Shown: positions 49,263 through 60,400 of the stretch, piece by piece
Layout: each line of letters opens with the position of its first letter
How positions within the stretch are numbered: the first letter of the stretch is position 1
Assembly (NCBI GenBank): GCA_022843905.1
Contig: JALHMT010000015.1
Location: 46,100 to 110,099, forward strand
Direction of reading: 5' to 3'
DNA: 64,000 nucleotides
Origin: Rubrivivax sp.
GTDB taxonomy: Bacteria; Pseudomonadota; Gammaproteobacteria; Burkholderiales; Burkholderiaceae_C
Notes under the pieces: generated by a model
What the model was told of the DNA's origin: nothing
Databases searched by the model: none
The model's input: only the letters and a program-made list of their open reading frames with translations
Made by a program: the position numbers and the translations under genes

Positions 49263-50068
49263 GAGCTCAGGGTGCGCGGCAGCACGCGCTGCACGTTGGC
49301 GCTGGTGCAGCGTGCCGTCTCCTCCAGCGTCCAGCCGCGCAGCGCGGCCAGTGTGGCGGCGATGCGCGGCAGTTCGGCCGGCGTGTTGCGCGACACCTGC
49401 CCGGCCGCGCGCTGGACCGCCGTGCGGTAGAGCCAGTGCGGCGGGATGTCGGGGGCGTCGGTCTCCAGCACCAGCGCCTGGGCCGGCAGTCCGGCGGCCA
49501 GGGCACGGATCTGCAGCGCCCGGTCGAAGGTCATGGCGCCGCCGAAACCCAGCGCGAAGCCGCGCTCGATGAAGTGCGCCGCCTGCACGCCGCTGCCGTT
49601 GAAGGCATGTGCGATGCCGCCCGCCACTTCGACACGGCGCAGGCCCTTCATCAGTGCGTCGGCCGAACGCCGCACGTGCAGGATGACGGGCAGCCCCGCG
49701 GCGCGCGCCAGCCGCAGCTGCGCCAGGTAGAAGTGCTCCTGGCGGGCGCGGTCCAGCCCGGGCACGAAGTGGTCCAGGCCGATCTCGCCCACCGCCACCA
49801 GGCGCGGGTCGTCGGCGTGTCGCTCCAGGGCCTGCTGCAGACGGTCGAGGTCCTCGTCGGCCGCGCGGTCGACGAACAGCGGGTGGATGCCCAGCGCATA
49901 GTGCAGCCGGTGGCGGTGCGCCAGCGCGCGCAACGTGTCGAAGTTGGCCACCTGCACGGCCGGCAGCACCATGCCGTGCACGCCGGCTGCCACGGCCTCG
50001 GCCACCACGCGCTCGCGGTCGTGGTCGAACTCGGAGGCGTCGAGATGACAGTGCGAATCGATCCACAT
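49259..50068 (-). CDS. TatD-family metal-dependent hydrolase
   Basis: A 269-residue TIM-barrel hydrolase of the TatD DNase family. MWIDSHCHLDASEF at the N-terminus, VGEIGLDHF, VILHVRRSADALM and LVLETDAPDIPP carry the usual His/Asp/Glu metal ligands. TatD-like enzymes act as DNases or in quality control. It is first in a four-gene overlapping set. Its start faces the protease gene across a 152-bp divergent spacer. Confidence 0.9.
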   Translation of the reverse strand: MWIDSHCHLDASEFDHDRERVVAEAVAAGVHGMVLPAVQVANFDTLRALAHRHRLHYALGIHPLFVDRAADEDLDRLQQALERHADDPRLVAVGEIGLDHFVPGLDRARQEHFYLAQLRLARAAGLPVILHVRRSADALMKGLRRVEVAGGIAHAFNGSGVQAAHFIERGFALGFGGAMTFDRALQIRALAAGLPAQALVLETDAPDIPPHWLYRTAVQRAAGQVSRNTPAELPRIAATLAALRGWTLEETARCTSANVQRVLPRTLSS

Positions 50069-50105
50069 GCCCGGGATGATGCGTCACGCCCGCCGCCCCT
50101 TTCCA

Positions 50106-50154
50106 GGGCATGGGCCCGTGAATGGGAACGGGCCCGGCCCCGGGCATGGGCCCG
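50106..50154. promoter_or_regulatory. Paired 13-bp repeats and inverted repeat in tatD/protease spacer
   Basis: GGGCATGGGCCCG occurs twice (50106-50118 and 50142-50154), 36 bp apart. Between them GGGCCCGT/ACGGGCCC forms an 8-bp inverted repeat (50112-50135). The spacer separates divergent genes, so a regulatory site is possible, or simply a GC-rich structural repeat. Confidence 0.35.
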
Positions 50155-50220
50155 CGCATGCGCCCAGCGGCGCAACGTGATACCGTTGAACCGACGTTGG
50201 CCCAAGCCTGCAGGACGCCG

Positions 50221-51186
50221 ATGAAGAAGTCCCCGCTCTACAGCCGTTCGCGACGATCCGCCCCTGCCGGGGCCGCGGTGCCCAACGCGTCCGCCGCGGT
50301 GGACTCTGCGGCCCCGTCGGCGCCAGCCCCCGACGAAGTGTCGGCCGCCACGCCCGACTCCCGCCGCACGCGACTGCTCAAACGCTACCCGGTGGCCATC
50401 GGCGCCTTTCTGGGCGCGCTCCTGGCGCCGCTGCTGCTGGTGGCCTTCACCACGCTGCAGCCGGGCCAGCGCCCGATCACCCAGGACGACATCGACTCCG
50501 CCGTGCGCGCCTCGCTCGAGAAGGAGCCGCTGCCTTCCGCCGCCGCCCGCGCCTACGAGACCATCCTGCCCTCGGTGGTGCGCGTCATCGGCCTGATGGA
50601 TGACAAGGACGAGAAGGAGGTCGACGAGAACGCCGAGCAGAAGGCCATGGAGCGCAGCTTGGGCACGGGTGTCGTCATCATCGACAACGGCACCATCCTG
50701 ACCAACCTGCACGTCGTCAGCGGCGCCAAGCGCGTGCGCGTGCGCTTCGCCAACGGGCACGAGTCCGAGGCCACGGTGGTCGGCGCCCAGCCCGAGAACG
50801 ACCTGGCCGTGCTGCGCGCCAGCAACCTGCCCGACGACCTCGAGGCCGCCACCATGCGCAGCACGGCCGACCTGCGTTCGGGCGACCACGTCATTGCCGT
50901 CGGCCACCCCTTCGGCATCGGCCCCTCGGTCAGCTACGGCGTGGTGTCGGGCCTGAAGCGCGAGTTCCGCTCCTCCGAAGGCGAGAAGGTGCTGACCAAC
51001 CTCATCCAGTTCGACGCCGCGGCCAACCCGGGCAACTCCGGCGGGCCGCTGGTCACCATGGACGGCCACGTGGTGGGCATCGTCACCGCCATCCTCAATC
51101 CCAACGAACAGCGCACCTTCATCGGCATCGGCTTCGCCGTGCCCATCGAAAACGCCGCGGCCGCCGCCGGCATGCCGCCGTTCTGA
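50221..51186 (+). CDS. Membrane-anchored trypsin-like serine protease (HtrA/DegP-like, no PDZ)
   Basis: A 321-residue protein. A cytoplasmic N-terminus rich in Ser/Ala is followed by one membrane segment (about 57-79, AIGAFLGALLAPLLLVAF) and a periplasmic S1C protease domain. Its triad: His in TNLHVV, Asp in ENDLAVLR, Ser in GNSGGPLV. No PDZ domain follows, unlike DegP/DegS, and it ends just after the protease fold. AGGA precedes the ATG at 50221. It lies 31 bp before moxR. It may cleave an envelope substrate. Confidence 0.85.
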   Translation: MKKSPLYSRSRRSAPAGAAVPNASAAVDSAAPSAPAPDEVSAATPDSRRTRLLKRYPVAIGAFLGALLAPLLLVAFTTLQPGQRPITQDDIDSAVRASLEKEPLPSAAARAYETILPSVVRVIGLMDDKDEKEVDENAEQKAMERSLGTGVVIIDNGTILTNLHVVSGAKRVRVRFANGHESEATVVGAQPENDLAVLRASNLPDDLEAATMRSTADLRSGDHVIAVGHPFGIGPSVSYGVVSGLKREFRSSEGEKVLTNLIQFDAAANPGNSGGPLVTMDGHVVGIVTAILNPNEQRTFIGIGFAVPIENAAAAAGMPPF

Positions 51187-51217
51187 ACCCCCGTCCACCC
51201 CAGCCGAAGCCCACACC

Positions 51218-52205
<988 letters not shown>

Positions 52206-52213
<8 letters not shown>

Positions 52214-53180
52214 TGCTTCCGCCCCGCCGGTGGCCGCCAGCGACGCGCTGCTGCGGCAGCTGGAGTGGACCGTCATCCGCCGGCTCGACGGCCTGCTGCA
52301 GGGCGACTACCGCACCCTGATGCGTGGTGCCGGCGTCGATCTGGCCGACCTGCGCGAATACCAGACGCACGACGACGTGCGCCACATCGACTGGAACGTC
52401 ACCGCCCGCCTGCAGCAGCCCTACGTGCGTCAGTTCCTGGAAGACCGGGACATGACGGCCTGGTTCGTGCTCGACCTGTCCGGCAGCATCGACTTCGGCT
52501 CTGACGAGGTCACCAAGCTGGCGGTGTCGGCCGCCTTCGTGGCCACGCTGGCGCGCGTCATCACGCGCCACGGCAACCGCGTCGGCGCCCTGCTCTACGG
52601 CCGCAAGGTCGAAGCCGTGCTGCCGCCCGGCGCTTCGCGCCTGCACGTGCTGCGCCTGCTGCAGATGATGCGCGCGCCGCGTCCCAAGGCCGAACCGGGC
52701 ACCGGCACCGTGCTGGCCGACCTGCTGCACACGGCGGCCGGCGTGATGAAGCGGCGCAGTGTCGTCTTCGTGGTGTCCGACTTCATCAGCGCCCCGGGCT
52801 GGCAGGAGGCCCTGGCGCGCTTGTCGCGCCGCCATGACGTCGTGGCCGTGCGCCTGTTCGACCCGCTGGAGATGGCGCTGCCCGACGTCGGCCTGGTCAC
52901 CGTGGAAGACGCCGAGACCGGCGAGCAGCTCTTCATCGACGCTGCCGACCCGGCCTTCCGTGAACGTTATGCCGCCATCGCGCAGCAGCAGGAGGAAGAA
53001 TTGCTTCAAGGGCTGGCGCAGTCGGGCGCCGACACGCTGGAACTGGCCACCGATGATGACCTGCTCGACGCCCTGCTGCGTTATGCCGACCTGCGCCGCC
53101 AGCGCTCGCGCATGAAGGCACCGCTTCGCTTTCCGGCGCACCTGCGCGGCAGCACACAACCCGCAGGAGTCCCTGCATGA
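52206..53180 (+). CDS. DUF58-domain protein
   Basis: A 324-residue DUF58 protein with a vWA-like fold: REYQTHDDVRHIDWNVTAR near 54-72, AWFVLDLSGSIDFGS with a MIDAS-like DLSGS near 90, and VVFVVSDFIS. It partners MoxR ATPases in conserved operons. It overlaps moxR by 8 bases and the next gene by 4. No membrane segment or signal is visible, which suits a cytoplasmic role. Its exact function is not established. Confidence 0.88.
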
Positions 53181-54211
53181 CCTTCCAATGGCCGACCCTG
53201 TTGTGGTCCCTGATCCTGTTGCCGCTGCTGGTGCTGCTGTACCTGTGGGTGCTGAAGCGCCGCCGCAGGACCACCGTGCGGCTGGCCAGCCTGGGCGTGG
53301 CCAAGGCAGCGCTGGGCAAGGGACCGGGCTGGCGCCGCCATGTGCCGCCCTTGCTGCTGCTGCTGGCCTTGGCCACCCTGCTCTTCGCCACGGCGCGGCC
53401 GACGGCCGTCATCTCGCTGCCCCTGGCGGACCGCACCATCATCCTGGCGATGGACGTCTCGGGCAGCATGCGCGCCGAAGACGTCAAGCCGAACCGCCTG
53501 GTGGCCAGCCAGGAGGCCGCCAAGACCTTCGTCAACAACCTCCCGCGTGAAGTGCGCATCGGCGTGGTCTCGTTCGCCGGCACGGCCGCCGTGGTGCAGG
53601 CGCCCACCACCAGCCGCGAGGACGTCATCGCCGCGATCGACCGCTTCCAGTTGCAGCGCGGCACGGCCACGGGCAGCGGCGTGATCCTGTCTCTGGCCAC
53701 GCTGTTCCCCGATCACGGCATCGAGATCCAGCACGTCACCGGGCAGCGCAATTTCCCCGGTCGGCCGCTGGGCGAGCCCAAGGACGAGAAGAAGTTCACC
53801 CCGGTGCCGCCCGGCAGCTACAACTCCGCCGCCATCATCATGCTCACCGACGGCCAGCGCACCACCGGCCCCGATCCGCTGGATGCTGCCAAGATGGCTG
53901 CCGAAAGAGGTGTGCGCGTGTTCACCGTGGGCGTCGGCACCAAGGAAGGCGAGAACATCGGCTTCGAGGGCTGGAGCATGCGCGTGCGGCTGGACGAAGA
54001 AACCCTGAAGAACATCTCGGTGCTCACGCACGGCGAGTACTTCTTCGCCGGCACGGCAGCCGACCTGATGAAGGTCTACGAGGGCCTCAGCTCCCGCATG
54101 GTGGTCGAACGCAAGGAAACCGAGATCACCGCGCTGTTCGCCGCGCTGGGCGCCCTGCTGGCGGTGCTGGCCGCAGGTCTGTCGGTGTGGTGGTTCGGCC
54201 GCGTGGCCTGA
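53177..54211 (+). CDS. vWA-domain membrane protein (BatA/BatB-like)
   Basis: A 344-residue vWA protein. Two N-terminal hydrophobic segments (about 8-28 and 55-72) are followed by a vWA domain with MIDAS DVSGSMRAEDVKPNRL (Asp94), IIMLTDGQRTTGPDPLDAA and a C-terminal membrane segment near 318-340. It resembles BatA/BatB of the aerotolerance cluster. The usual batD and TPR genes do not follow, so this is a short version of that operon. It overlaps the DUF58 gene by four bases. Confidence 0.88.
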   Translation: MTFQWPTLLWSLILLPLLVLLYLWVLKRRRRTTVRLASLGVAKAALGKGPGWRRHVPPLLLLLALATLLFATARPTAVISLPLADRTIILAMDVSGSMRAEDVKPNRLVASQEAAKTFVNNLPREVRIGVVSFAGTAAVVQAPTTSREDVIAAIDRFQLQRGTATGSGVILSLATLFPDHGIEIQHVTGQRNFPGRPLGEPKDEKKFTPVPPGSYNSAAIIMLTDGQRTTGPDPLDAAKMAAERGVRVFTVGVGTKEGENIGFEGWSMRVRLDEETLKNISVLTHGEYFFAGTAADLMKVYEGLSSRMVVERKETEITALFAALGALLAVLAAGLSVWWFGRVA

Positions 54212-54227
54212 GCTGACCCGCGCGACC

Positions 54228-54252
54228 CCCTCTCCCGCAGGGCGGGAGAGGG
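54228..54252. terminator. Palindrome after the vWA gene
   Basis: An 11-bp perfect stem with AGG loop lies 17 bp after the vWA stop. Its core is identical to the palindrome at 37.07-37.10 kb. No U-tract is seen. Likely terminator-like structure or dispersed repeat. Confidence 0.55.
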
Positions 54253-54264
54253 ATTCACGCCGTC

Positions 54265-54430
54265 TCAGCCGCCGGTCACGATGGCAGCCACCTTCTGCCC
54301 GATCGCCATCGACGATGTGAGCCCCGGCGATTCGATGCCGAAGAGCTGCACCACCTGACGTTGCACCGGGTCCATTGCGCCACTCTCGAACCACTCCGCG
54401 CCGGGGCCGGATTCGGCCCGCCGGCAGGGT
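54265..54430 (-). pseudogene. Decayed 3' fragment of an FAD-dependent oxidoreductase gene
   Basis: Read on the minus strand, the last 90 bp encode [20 protein letters not shown] and end at a TGA, matching almost exactly the end of the intact FAD oxidoreductase gene at 56.31 kb. Just upstream the fragment has GAEWFESG, which corresponds to VEWFES of the intact gene. The roughly 208 bp that separate these in the intact gene are missing and replaced by 24 bp. Further upstream similarity fades. Nothing here is translated usefully. The fragment and the intact gene flank the RCC1 gene in direct orientation. Confidence 0.7.
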
Positions 54431-54608
54431 GGCGCCCTGGGTACATCTCGACGGCAAAGCGGTGGGTCCTGCTGATCAATGAAGTCGTCCGCAGCCCAAG
54501 CGCACCGTCGTTTCGCCCCGGGATATCGATCTCGAAGGCAGTGGTGCTGATCGATTCAAACCGTTGTAGTGCCCTCCGCACTCGTGGGCCTTTGGCACGG
54601 CGGCGGAT
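54431..54608. other. Gene-free stretch upstream of the RCC1 gene
   Basis: Between the decayed fragment and the promoter candidate no convincing gene is seen. Short frames on both strands lack ribosome sites and known motifs. It may be further decayed oxidoreductase or unrelated sequence. Base composition becomes less GC-rich towards 54.6 kb. Confidence 0.5.
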
Positions 54609-54636
54609 TTGAAAGAGACTGATTCCTCGAGATACT
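54609..54636 (+). promoter_or_regulatory. Candidate sigma-70 promoter of the RCC1 gene
   Basis: TTGAAA (54609-54614) and GATACT (54631-54636) with 16 bp spacing match five and four of six consensus bases. The region is unusually AT-rich for this window and ends about 58 bp before the RCC1 ATG. Confidence 0.5.
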
Positions 54637-54694
54637 GATAAATCCCTGTTAGGGAAGTGAATCTCTCATCACCTTCAAAGGCCAAGGTCTGTTC

Positions 54695-56278
54695 ATGCGC
54701 AGTCGCTCGACCCTCTTCCACAAGACCCTGGCCGTGATCGCCGTCGCCGCGCTGGTCGCCTCGTGCGGCGGCGGCGAACAGAGCGCCAGCACGCCTACAG
54801 TGGCGCAGGAGTTCGTGGCAGGGATACGGGCCCAGGGTCTGTCCGCCACAGCAGCGCCGCGCCATGATCGGGCCACACTGGCGACGAGCGCCACCGCCGA
54901 TGGCGTCACTCCGGACTTGGTGCTGGACTGGGCCGAGTACAAGTTCCCCGACCTGTTCCCCAGGACGTCGTCGCAGAGGTTTCCGGCCGTGGTGTACGAG
55001 GGCGCCACCTACAACGCCCGGGCCTACGCGGGGCCCTGGGGCACGCGTTACCTGGGCATCACCGCGGACGGGCGGGTTTTCGGGCTGGGCGACTTCACCG
55101 GCAACGCGCTGAAGGGCTTCGAGACGGTGTCGTTCTGGGCCCCGCAGGTGTCTGCGGACCGGTGTCAAGTCAATGTGGCCAACTGCCCTGCTGCCGACGA
55201 GCAGACGCTGACTGCAAGCACGAGCAACTCGGCCCTGCTGCTGCGCTCGGGCGATGTCCTGGTCTGGGGCTCCAACGCGTTCGGCGTCATGCTCGGGTCG
55301 GGCGTGCCCGTGGCAGATTCCCCCGCTCGTCGCCTGTCACTCGACGCCACGTCGGTCTCGGCCGGTGGTTCTCATTTCATCGCGGTGAAGCGCGATGGCA
55401 GCGTGGTGGGCTGGGGTTTGGACCAGAACGGCGTACTGGGGGACTCCAACGGCCCCTGGCCCCGGCTGGTGCCGTCGCCTGTGGCCCTGCCTGCGCTGAC
55501 TGATGTCCGCTCGGCGGTGGCTACCGGGAGCGCTGGCAAGAGCATGACGACGGCATTGAAGAATGACGGCTCAGTCTGGCACCTGCCGGGTACCGTGACA
55601 ACGAACGTGCTGCCGTTCGGCACCACCGTGACGCCGCGACAGGTCCCCGGCTTGTCGGGTGTTCAGAGGCTGTTCGGGGTCAACGCTGCGTTCGGCGACC
55701 GGCCGGCGGAGGTCCTGGCCTTGAAGGACGACGGCAGCGTCGCGGAGATCACCTACTTCGCGTCGATTGGCTTGGGCGGCACCACATACACGGCCGCAGT
55801 CACACCGATTGCCGGTCTGGGGGCGGTACGTTCGCTGTCCTGCTCACCACGGCACTGCCTTTTCTTGCTGAGCGACGGGCGCGTTTTCGCTTCGGGCAGC
55901 AACAGCAGCGGCGAACTGGGCAGTGGCAGCACCGCGTCAAGTTCGGCGACGCCGGTACAGGTCGTCGGACTGTCGCGCGTCAGATCGGTAGCAGCAGGGT
56001 TCTCTGTCTCGGCGGCCGTGGGCGAAGATGGCCGCCTCTGGACCTGGGGCGCTGCGCAGTACTCGGGCCGCGCAGACGCCGGCGGAAGCGATGCACGGGC
56101 CCCGGTGCTCGTGCAGGGCATCGGCGATGCCGTGGAGGTCACTGCAGGCTTTACTCACTTCCTGCTGCGGCGCACGGACGGCACCGTTTGGGGCTGGGGC
56201 AGCAACTCGGGGGGAGCGGTCGGTGCCGACTCGGCGAGCGGAGCCCCAGTGCGCGTGCCAGGCGTTCAGCGCGACTGA
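54695..56278 (+). CDS. RCC1-repeat lipoprotein
   Basis: A 527-residue protein with a lipoprotein signal (Cys24 after LVAS; the sequence continues GGGEQS). A domain at about 65-155 follows, with WAEYKFPDLFP, AYAGPWGTRYLGI and FGLGDFTG patterns seen in Burkholderiales lipoproteins. From about 170 a set of RCC1-like blades follows, each with VVGWGLDQNGVLG-type motifs (VLVWGSNAFG, VFASGSNSSGELGSG, LWTWGAA, VWGWGSNSGG). RCC1 propellers bind partners or DNA. Surface display is likely. Codon usage and the AT-rich leader differ from the neighbours. It sits between the fragment and intact oxidoreductase gene. Confidence 0.8.
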   Translation: MRSRSTLFHKTLAVIAVAALVASCGGGEQSASTPTVAQEFVAGIRAQGLSATAAPRHDRATLATSATADGVTPDLVLDWAEYKFPDLFPRTSSQRFPAVVYEGATYNARAYAGPWGTRYLGITADGRVFGLGDFTGNALKGFETVSFWAPQVSADRCQVNVANCPAADEQTLTASTSNSALLLRSGDVLVWGSNAFGVMLGSGVPVADSPARRLSLDATSVSAGGSHFIAVKRDGSVVGWGLDQNGVLGDSNGPWPRLVPSPVALPALTDVRSAVATGSAGKSMTTALKNDGSVWHLPGTVTTNVLPFGTTVTPRQVPGLSGVQRLFGVNAAFGDRPAEVLALKDDGSVAEITYFASIGLGGTTYTAAVTPIAGLGAVRSLSCSPRHCLFLLSDGRVFASGSNSSGELGSGSTASSSATPVQVVGLSRVRSVAAGFSVSAAVGEDGRLWTWGAAQYSGRADAGGSDARAPVLVQGIGDAVEVTAGFTHFLLRRTDGTVWGWGSNSGGAVGADSASGAPVRVPGVQRD

Positions 56279-56307
56279 CCGCAGGTTCGCACCGGGATTG
56301 AGAACCC

Positions 56308-57438
56308 TCAGCCGGTGACCATCGCGGCCACGCGCTGCCCGATCGCCATCGACGATGTCAGCCCCGGCGATTCGATGCCGAAGAGCTGCACCACGCCCGG
56401 CACGCCGTGCTGCGCCGGGCCGTCGATGCGGAAGTCGGCCGCCGGCTCGCCCGGGCCGCTGATCTTGGGCCGGATGCCGGTGTAGGACGGCGTCATCGCG
56501 CCGTCGGGCAGGCGCGGCCAGTAGCGGCGCACCTCGGCGTAGAAGGCCAGCGAACGCGAAGCGTCGACGTCGTAGCCGAGTGCCGGCCCCGCGGCATCGC
56601 TCTCGAACCACTCCACGTCCGGCCCGAACCTGGCCTGGCCGCCGAGGTCCAGCGTGAGGTGCACGCCCAGGCCGCCGTCCACCGGCGTGGGGTAGATCAG
56701 GCGCGAGAACGGCGCGCGCCCGGTCAGCGCGAAGTAGTGGCCGCGCGCGACGTGGCGACGCGGGATGGCCGTGGCCGGGAAGCCGTTCATCGACGAGGCG
56801 ACAGCCTGTGCGTCCAGCCCCGCGGCGTTGATGAGCCAGCGCGCGCCCAGCTCGAAGTCGGGCTCGCCCGCAGCCCCGCCGACGCGCACGCGCCAGCCGG
56901 ATCCGTCCGGCTCGGCAGCGACGAAGGCACTCGTCAGCGCCAGCGCCGCGCCGGCGTTCTCGGCGTCGCCCAGCAGCGCCGTCATGAGGCCGTGGCTGTC
57001 GACGATGCCGCTGCTGGGCGACAGCAGCGCGGCCGTGCACTGCAGTTCGGGCTCCAGCGCCTGCGCCTGCTCGCGCGTGAGGAGCTGCAGGTCGTGCACG
57101 CCAGCGGCCCGTCCGCGCTGACGGATCACGTCGAGCTTGGCCTCGTCCTCGGTGCGCGTGGCCACGATGAGCTTGCCGCAGCGCCGCACCGGCACGCCAC
57201 GCGCGGCGCAGAAGTCGTAGAGCAGTTCGCGCCCGCGCACGCACATCTCGGCGCGCACGCTGCCCACCGGGTAGTACAGGCCGGCGTGCACCACCTCGCT
57301 GTTGCGCGACGAGACGCCCGAGCCGATCAGCCGTTCGCGCTCGGCGATCACCACCTCCAGCCCGGCCAGCGCGAGCTCGCGCGCGATGGCCAGGCCGACC
57401 ACGCCGGCGCCGACGACGATGACGTCCACGCGGTCCAT
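56308..57438 (-). CDS. FAD-dependent oxidoreductase (L-2-hydroxyglutarate oxidase-like, DAO family)
   Basis: A 376-residue flavoprotein of the DAO family. The N-terminal FAD fold has [18 protein letters not shown] with the GxGxxG motif and [37 protein letters not shown] near the C-terminus is typical of the LhgO/YgaF group. It likely oxidises a 2-hydroxy acid such as L-2-hydroxyglutarate, an inference. A 3' fragment of a second copy lies at 54.27-54.43 kb. It is followed upstream on the same strand by the RND pump genes, 53 bp apart. Confidence 0.85.
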   Translation of the reverse strand: MDRVDVIVVGAGVVGLAIARELALAGLEVVIAERERLIGSGVSSRNSEVVHAGLYYPVGSVRAEMCVRGRELLYDFCAARGVPVRRCGKLIVATRTEDEAKLDVIRQRGRAAGVHDLQLLTREQAQALEPELQCTAALLSPSSGIVDSHGLMTALLGDAENAGAALALTSAFVAAEPDGSGWRVRVGGAAGEPDFELGARWLINAAGLDAQAVASSMNGFPATAIPRRHVARGHYFALTGRAPFSRLIYPTPVDGGLGVHLTLDLGGQARFGPDVEWFESDAAGPALGYDVDASRSLAFYAEVRRYWPRLPDGAMTPSYTGIRPKISGPGEPAADFRIDGPAQHGVPGVVQLFGIESPGLTSSMAIGQRVAAMVTG

Positions 57439-57491
57439 TCACCACTCCAGAGCTTGTTGCTGCATGGACCCGGATGCTAAGCCGGCGGCGC

Positions 57492-60400
57492 TCAGGCGCC
57501 CTGCAGCCCGCCGCCCCCCAGGCGCAGGCGCAGCCAGCCCACGGCGCGCCGGAGCCCGCGCCACAGTGCGCGCAGCATCAGCAGCGTCAGCACGGCCTCC
57601 AGCAGGGTCAGCCCGAAGGCCGGCAGCGCCGACCAGCGCGCCTGGCGTGCACGGAACTTGGCCACTGCGCCGTCGCGCGCGATCTCGATGCTGTCGTAGA
57701 AGCTGGGGATGACCAGCAGCGTGAGCACGGTCGAGGTGATGACCCCGCCGATGATGGCCACGCCCATCGGCCGGTAGAACTCGCTGCCCTCGCCCAGGCC
57801 GATGGCCACCGGCAGCATGCCGGCGACGAGCGCGAAGGTCGTCATCAGGATGGGGCGCAGCCGCTTGCGGCCGGCCGCCATCAGCGCGTCCTCGCGAGGC
57901 ACGCCCTCGGCCTCCAGCACGCGGGCCGCATCGAGCAGCAGGATGGCGTTCTTGGCCACCAGGCCCATCAGCATGATGACGCCGATGAAGCTCATCAGGT
58001 TCAGCGTGGCGCCGACCGCCAGCAGGGCCAGCACGACGCCGATGAGGCTCAGCGGCAGCGACAGCATCACCGCCAGCGGCGCGGTGAAGCTGCCGAACTG
58101 CACCACCAGGATGAGGTACATCAGAGCGATGCCCGAGACCAGCGCGATGCCCATCTCGGTGAAGACCTCCTGCTGGTCCCTCGAAGCTCCGGCCAGTTCC
58201 AGCCCGTAGCCGGGCGGAAACGGCATCGCGCGGGCCAGCTTCATCGCGTCGGCCGTCACCTCGCCCGCGGCGCGCCCCTGCACGTTGGCCGACACCGAGA
58301 TCGTGCGCTTGCCGCCGCTGTGCTGGATCTGCGACGGGCCCTTGCCGATGGTGACACGCGCGATCTGCTCCAGCGGCACCATCTGGTTGCCATCGCCCAC
58401 GGCGATGGGCAGGCGCTCGATGTTGCCGGCGTCCACCCGGTCGTCGGGGTGCAGGCGCACGGCGACGTCACGTGCCTCGCCGGTGGGGTCGATCCAGTCG
58501 CCCACCTCGACACCGGCGAAGGCCACGCGAAGGGCCTGCGCGGCATCGGCCACCGAGATGCCCAGCGCGTTGGCCAGGCCGCGGTCGAGCTCGATCTTCA
58601 GCTCGTCCTGCGGGTCCTGCTGCGACAGCCCCACGTCCACCGCGCCCGGCACCTGGCGCAGGCGGTCCATGAAGACGGTGGTCATCTCCAGCAACTGGCG
58701 CGAATCGGTGCCGGTGAAGCGGATCTGCACCGGCTTGACGGGTCCGTTGGCGAGGTCGTCGAGCACCACGTACTCGGCGCCCACCAGCCGCCGCACCAGC
58801 GAACGCAGCTCCACGGCGATCTCCGCCGACGAGCGTTCGCGCTCGGTGCTCTTGCCGAGGTCGACATAGATGCGCCCGCCGCCCGGGTTCACCAGGCTGT
58901 CGGTGGCCTTCGTCTCGGGCAGCGAGCGCGCCAACGCGGCGGCACTTTCCAGCTTCAGCCGCGCGTACTGCAGGTTGCTGCTGGACGGCGTGCGCACGTC
59001 GATCACCAGCGTGCCGACGTCGGACACCGGCAGGAAGCTGGTGCCGCCGAACTTCTGCTGCAGGACCACCGCGCCCACCAGGCTGGCCACGGCGAACAGC
59101 GCCATCCAGCGCCGGTGGTGCAGCGCCCACGCGATGATCAGTCCGTAGCGGTCGGCCTGTCGGTCGAACCAGCGGTTGAAGCGCTCGAGCACGCGGCTGA
59201 CGCCCCGCTTGGGGCTGGCGTGGTGGCCGGGTGGGTCGCCCCAGTAGGCCGACAGCATCGGGTCCAGCGTGAAGCTGATGAACAGGCTCACCAGCACCGA
59301 CGCCACCACCGTCACCCCGAAGGGGCGGAACCATTCGCCGGCCATGCCGGGCATGAAGGCCACAGGGATGAACACCGCGACGATGGAGAAGGTGGTCGCC
59401 GCCACCGCCAGTCCGATCTCGGCGGTGCCCTTCAACGCCGCGGTGCGGCGGTCGGCGCCGCGCTCCAGGTGGCGCACGATGTTCTCGCGCACCACGATGG
59501 CGTCGTCGATCAGCACGCCGATGGCCAGCGACAGACCCAGCAGGCTCATGAAGTTGAGCGTGAAGCCGGCCAGCCAGACGGCGATGAAGGCGGCGATGAC
59601 CGAGGTCGGCAGCGACAGCGCCGTGATCACCGTGCTGCGCCAGGAGTTGAGGAAGACGTAGACCACGAACACCGTCAGCACGGCACCGAAGACCAGCGCC
59701 TCGATGACGTTGTTGAGGCTGCTCTGCGCTTCCTTGCCGCCGTCCTGGGTGACTTCCAGGGCGGTGCCTGCGGGCAGGGTCGCGCCGATGTCGGCCACCA
59801 GGGTGCGCACGGCATTCGCCACCGACACCGTGCTGGCGTCGCGGGAGCGCGTCACCGAGATCCCCACGTTGGGCTTGCCGCTGCGCACCGACACGCTGGT
59901 CAGCTCGGCGAAGCCATCCTGCGTGCTGGCCACCTGGCCCAGGCGCACCAGTTCATTGCCGCGGCGCTTGACGACGATCTGCTCGAAGTCGGCCGGCGAC
60001 CCGATGCGCCCCACCAGCCGGATGCTCTGGTCTTCCAGCGCGCCGCGCACCTTGCCCACCGGCGCGGTGGTGTTCTGCGCGCGCAGCGCGGCCACCACCT
60101 CGGTGACCGACACGCCGTGCTCGCGCAGCTTCTCGGCGCGCAGCAGCACCGTCAGCTCGCGCCGCAGCGCACCGTTGACGTTGACCACGGCCACGCCAGG
60201 CAGCGCGCGGAAGCGGTCGGCGAGCTGGTCTTCGGCCAGGCGCGAGACCTCGGCATGCGAGAGTTTCGAGCTCGACAGCGCCAGCTGCATGACGGGCTGC
60301 GCGTTGGGGTCCAGCCGCTGCAGCACGGGCTCGCGGATCTCCAGCGGCAGCTTGTGTCGCACCGTGCCGATGGCGTTGCGCACCTCGTCGGCGGCCTCGA

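Noticed and set aside
54276..54581. A 101-codon minus-strand gene in the RCC1 upstream region
   Set aside because: It reads out of frame through the decayed oxidoreductase fragment, with no ribosome site or recognisable motif.
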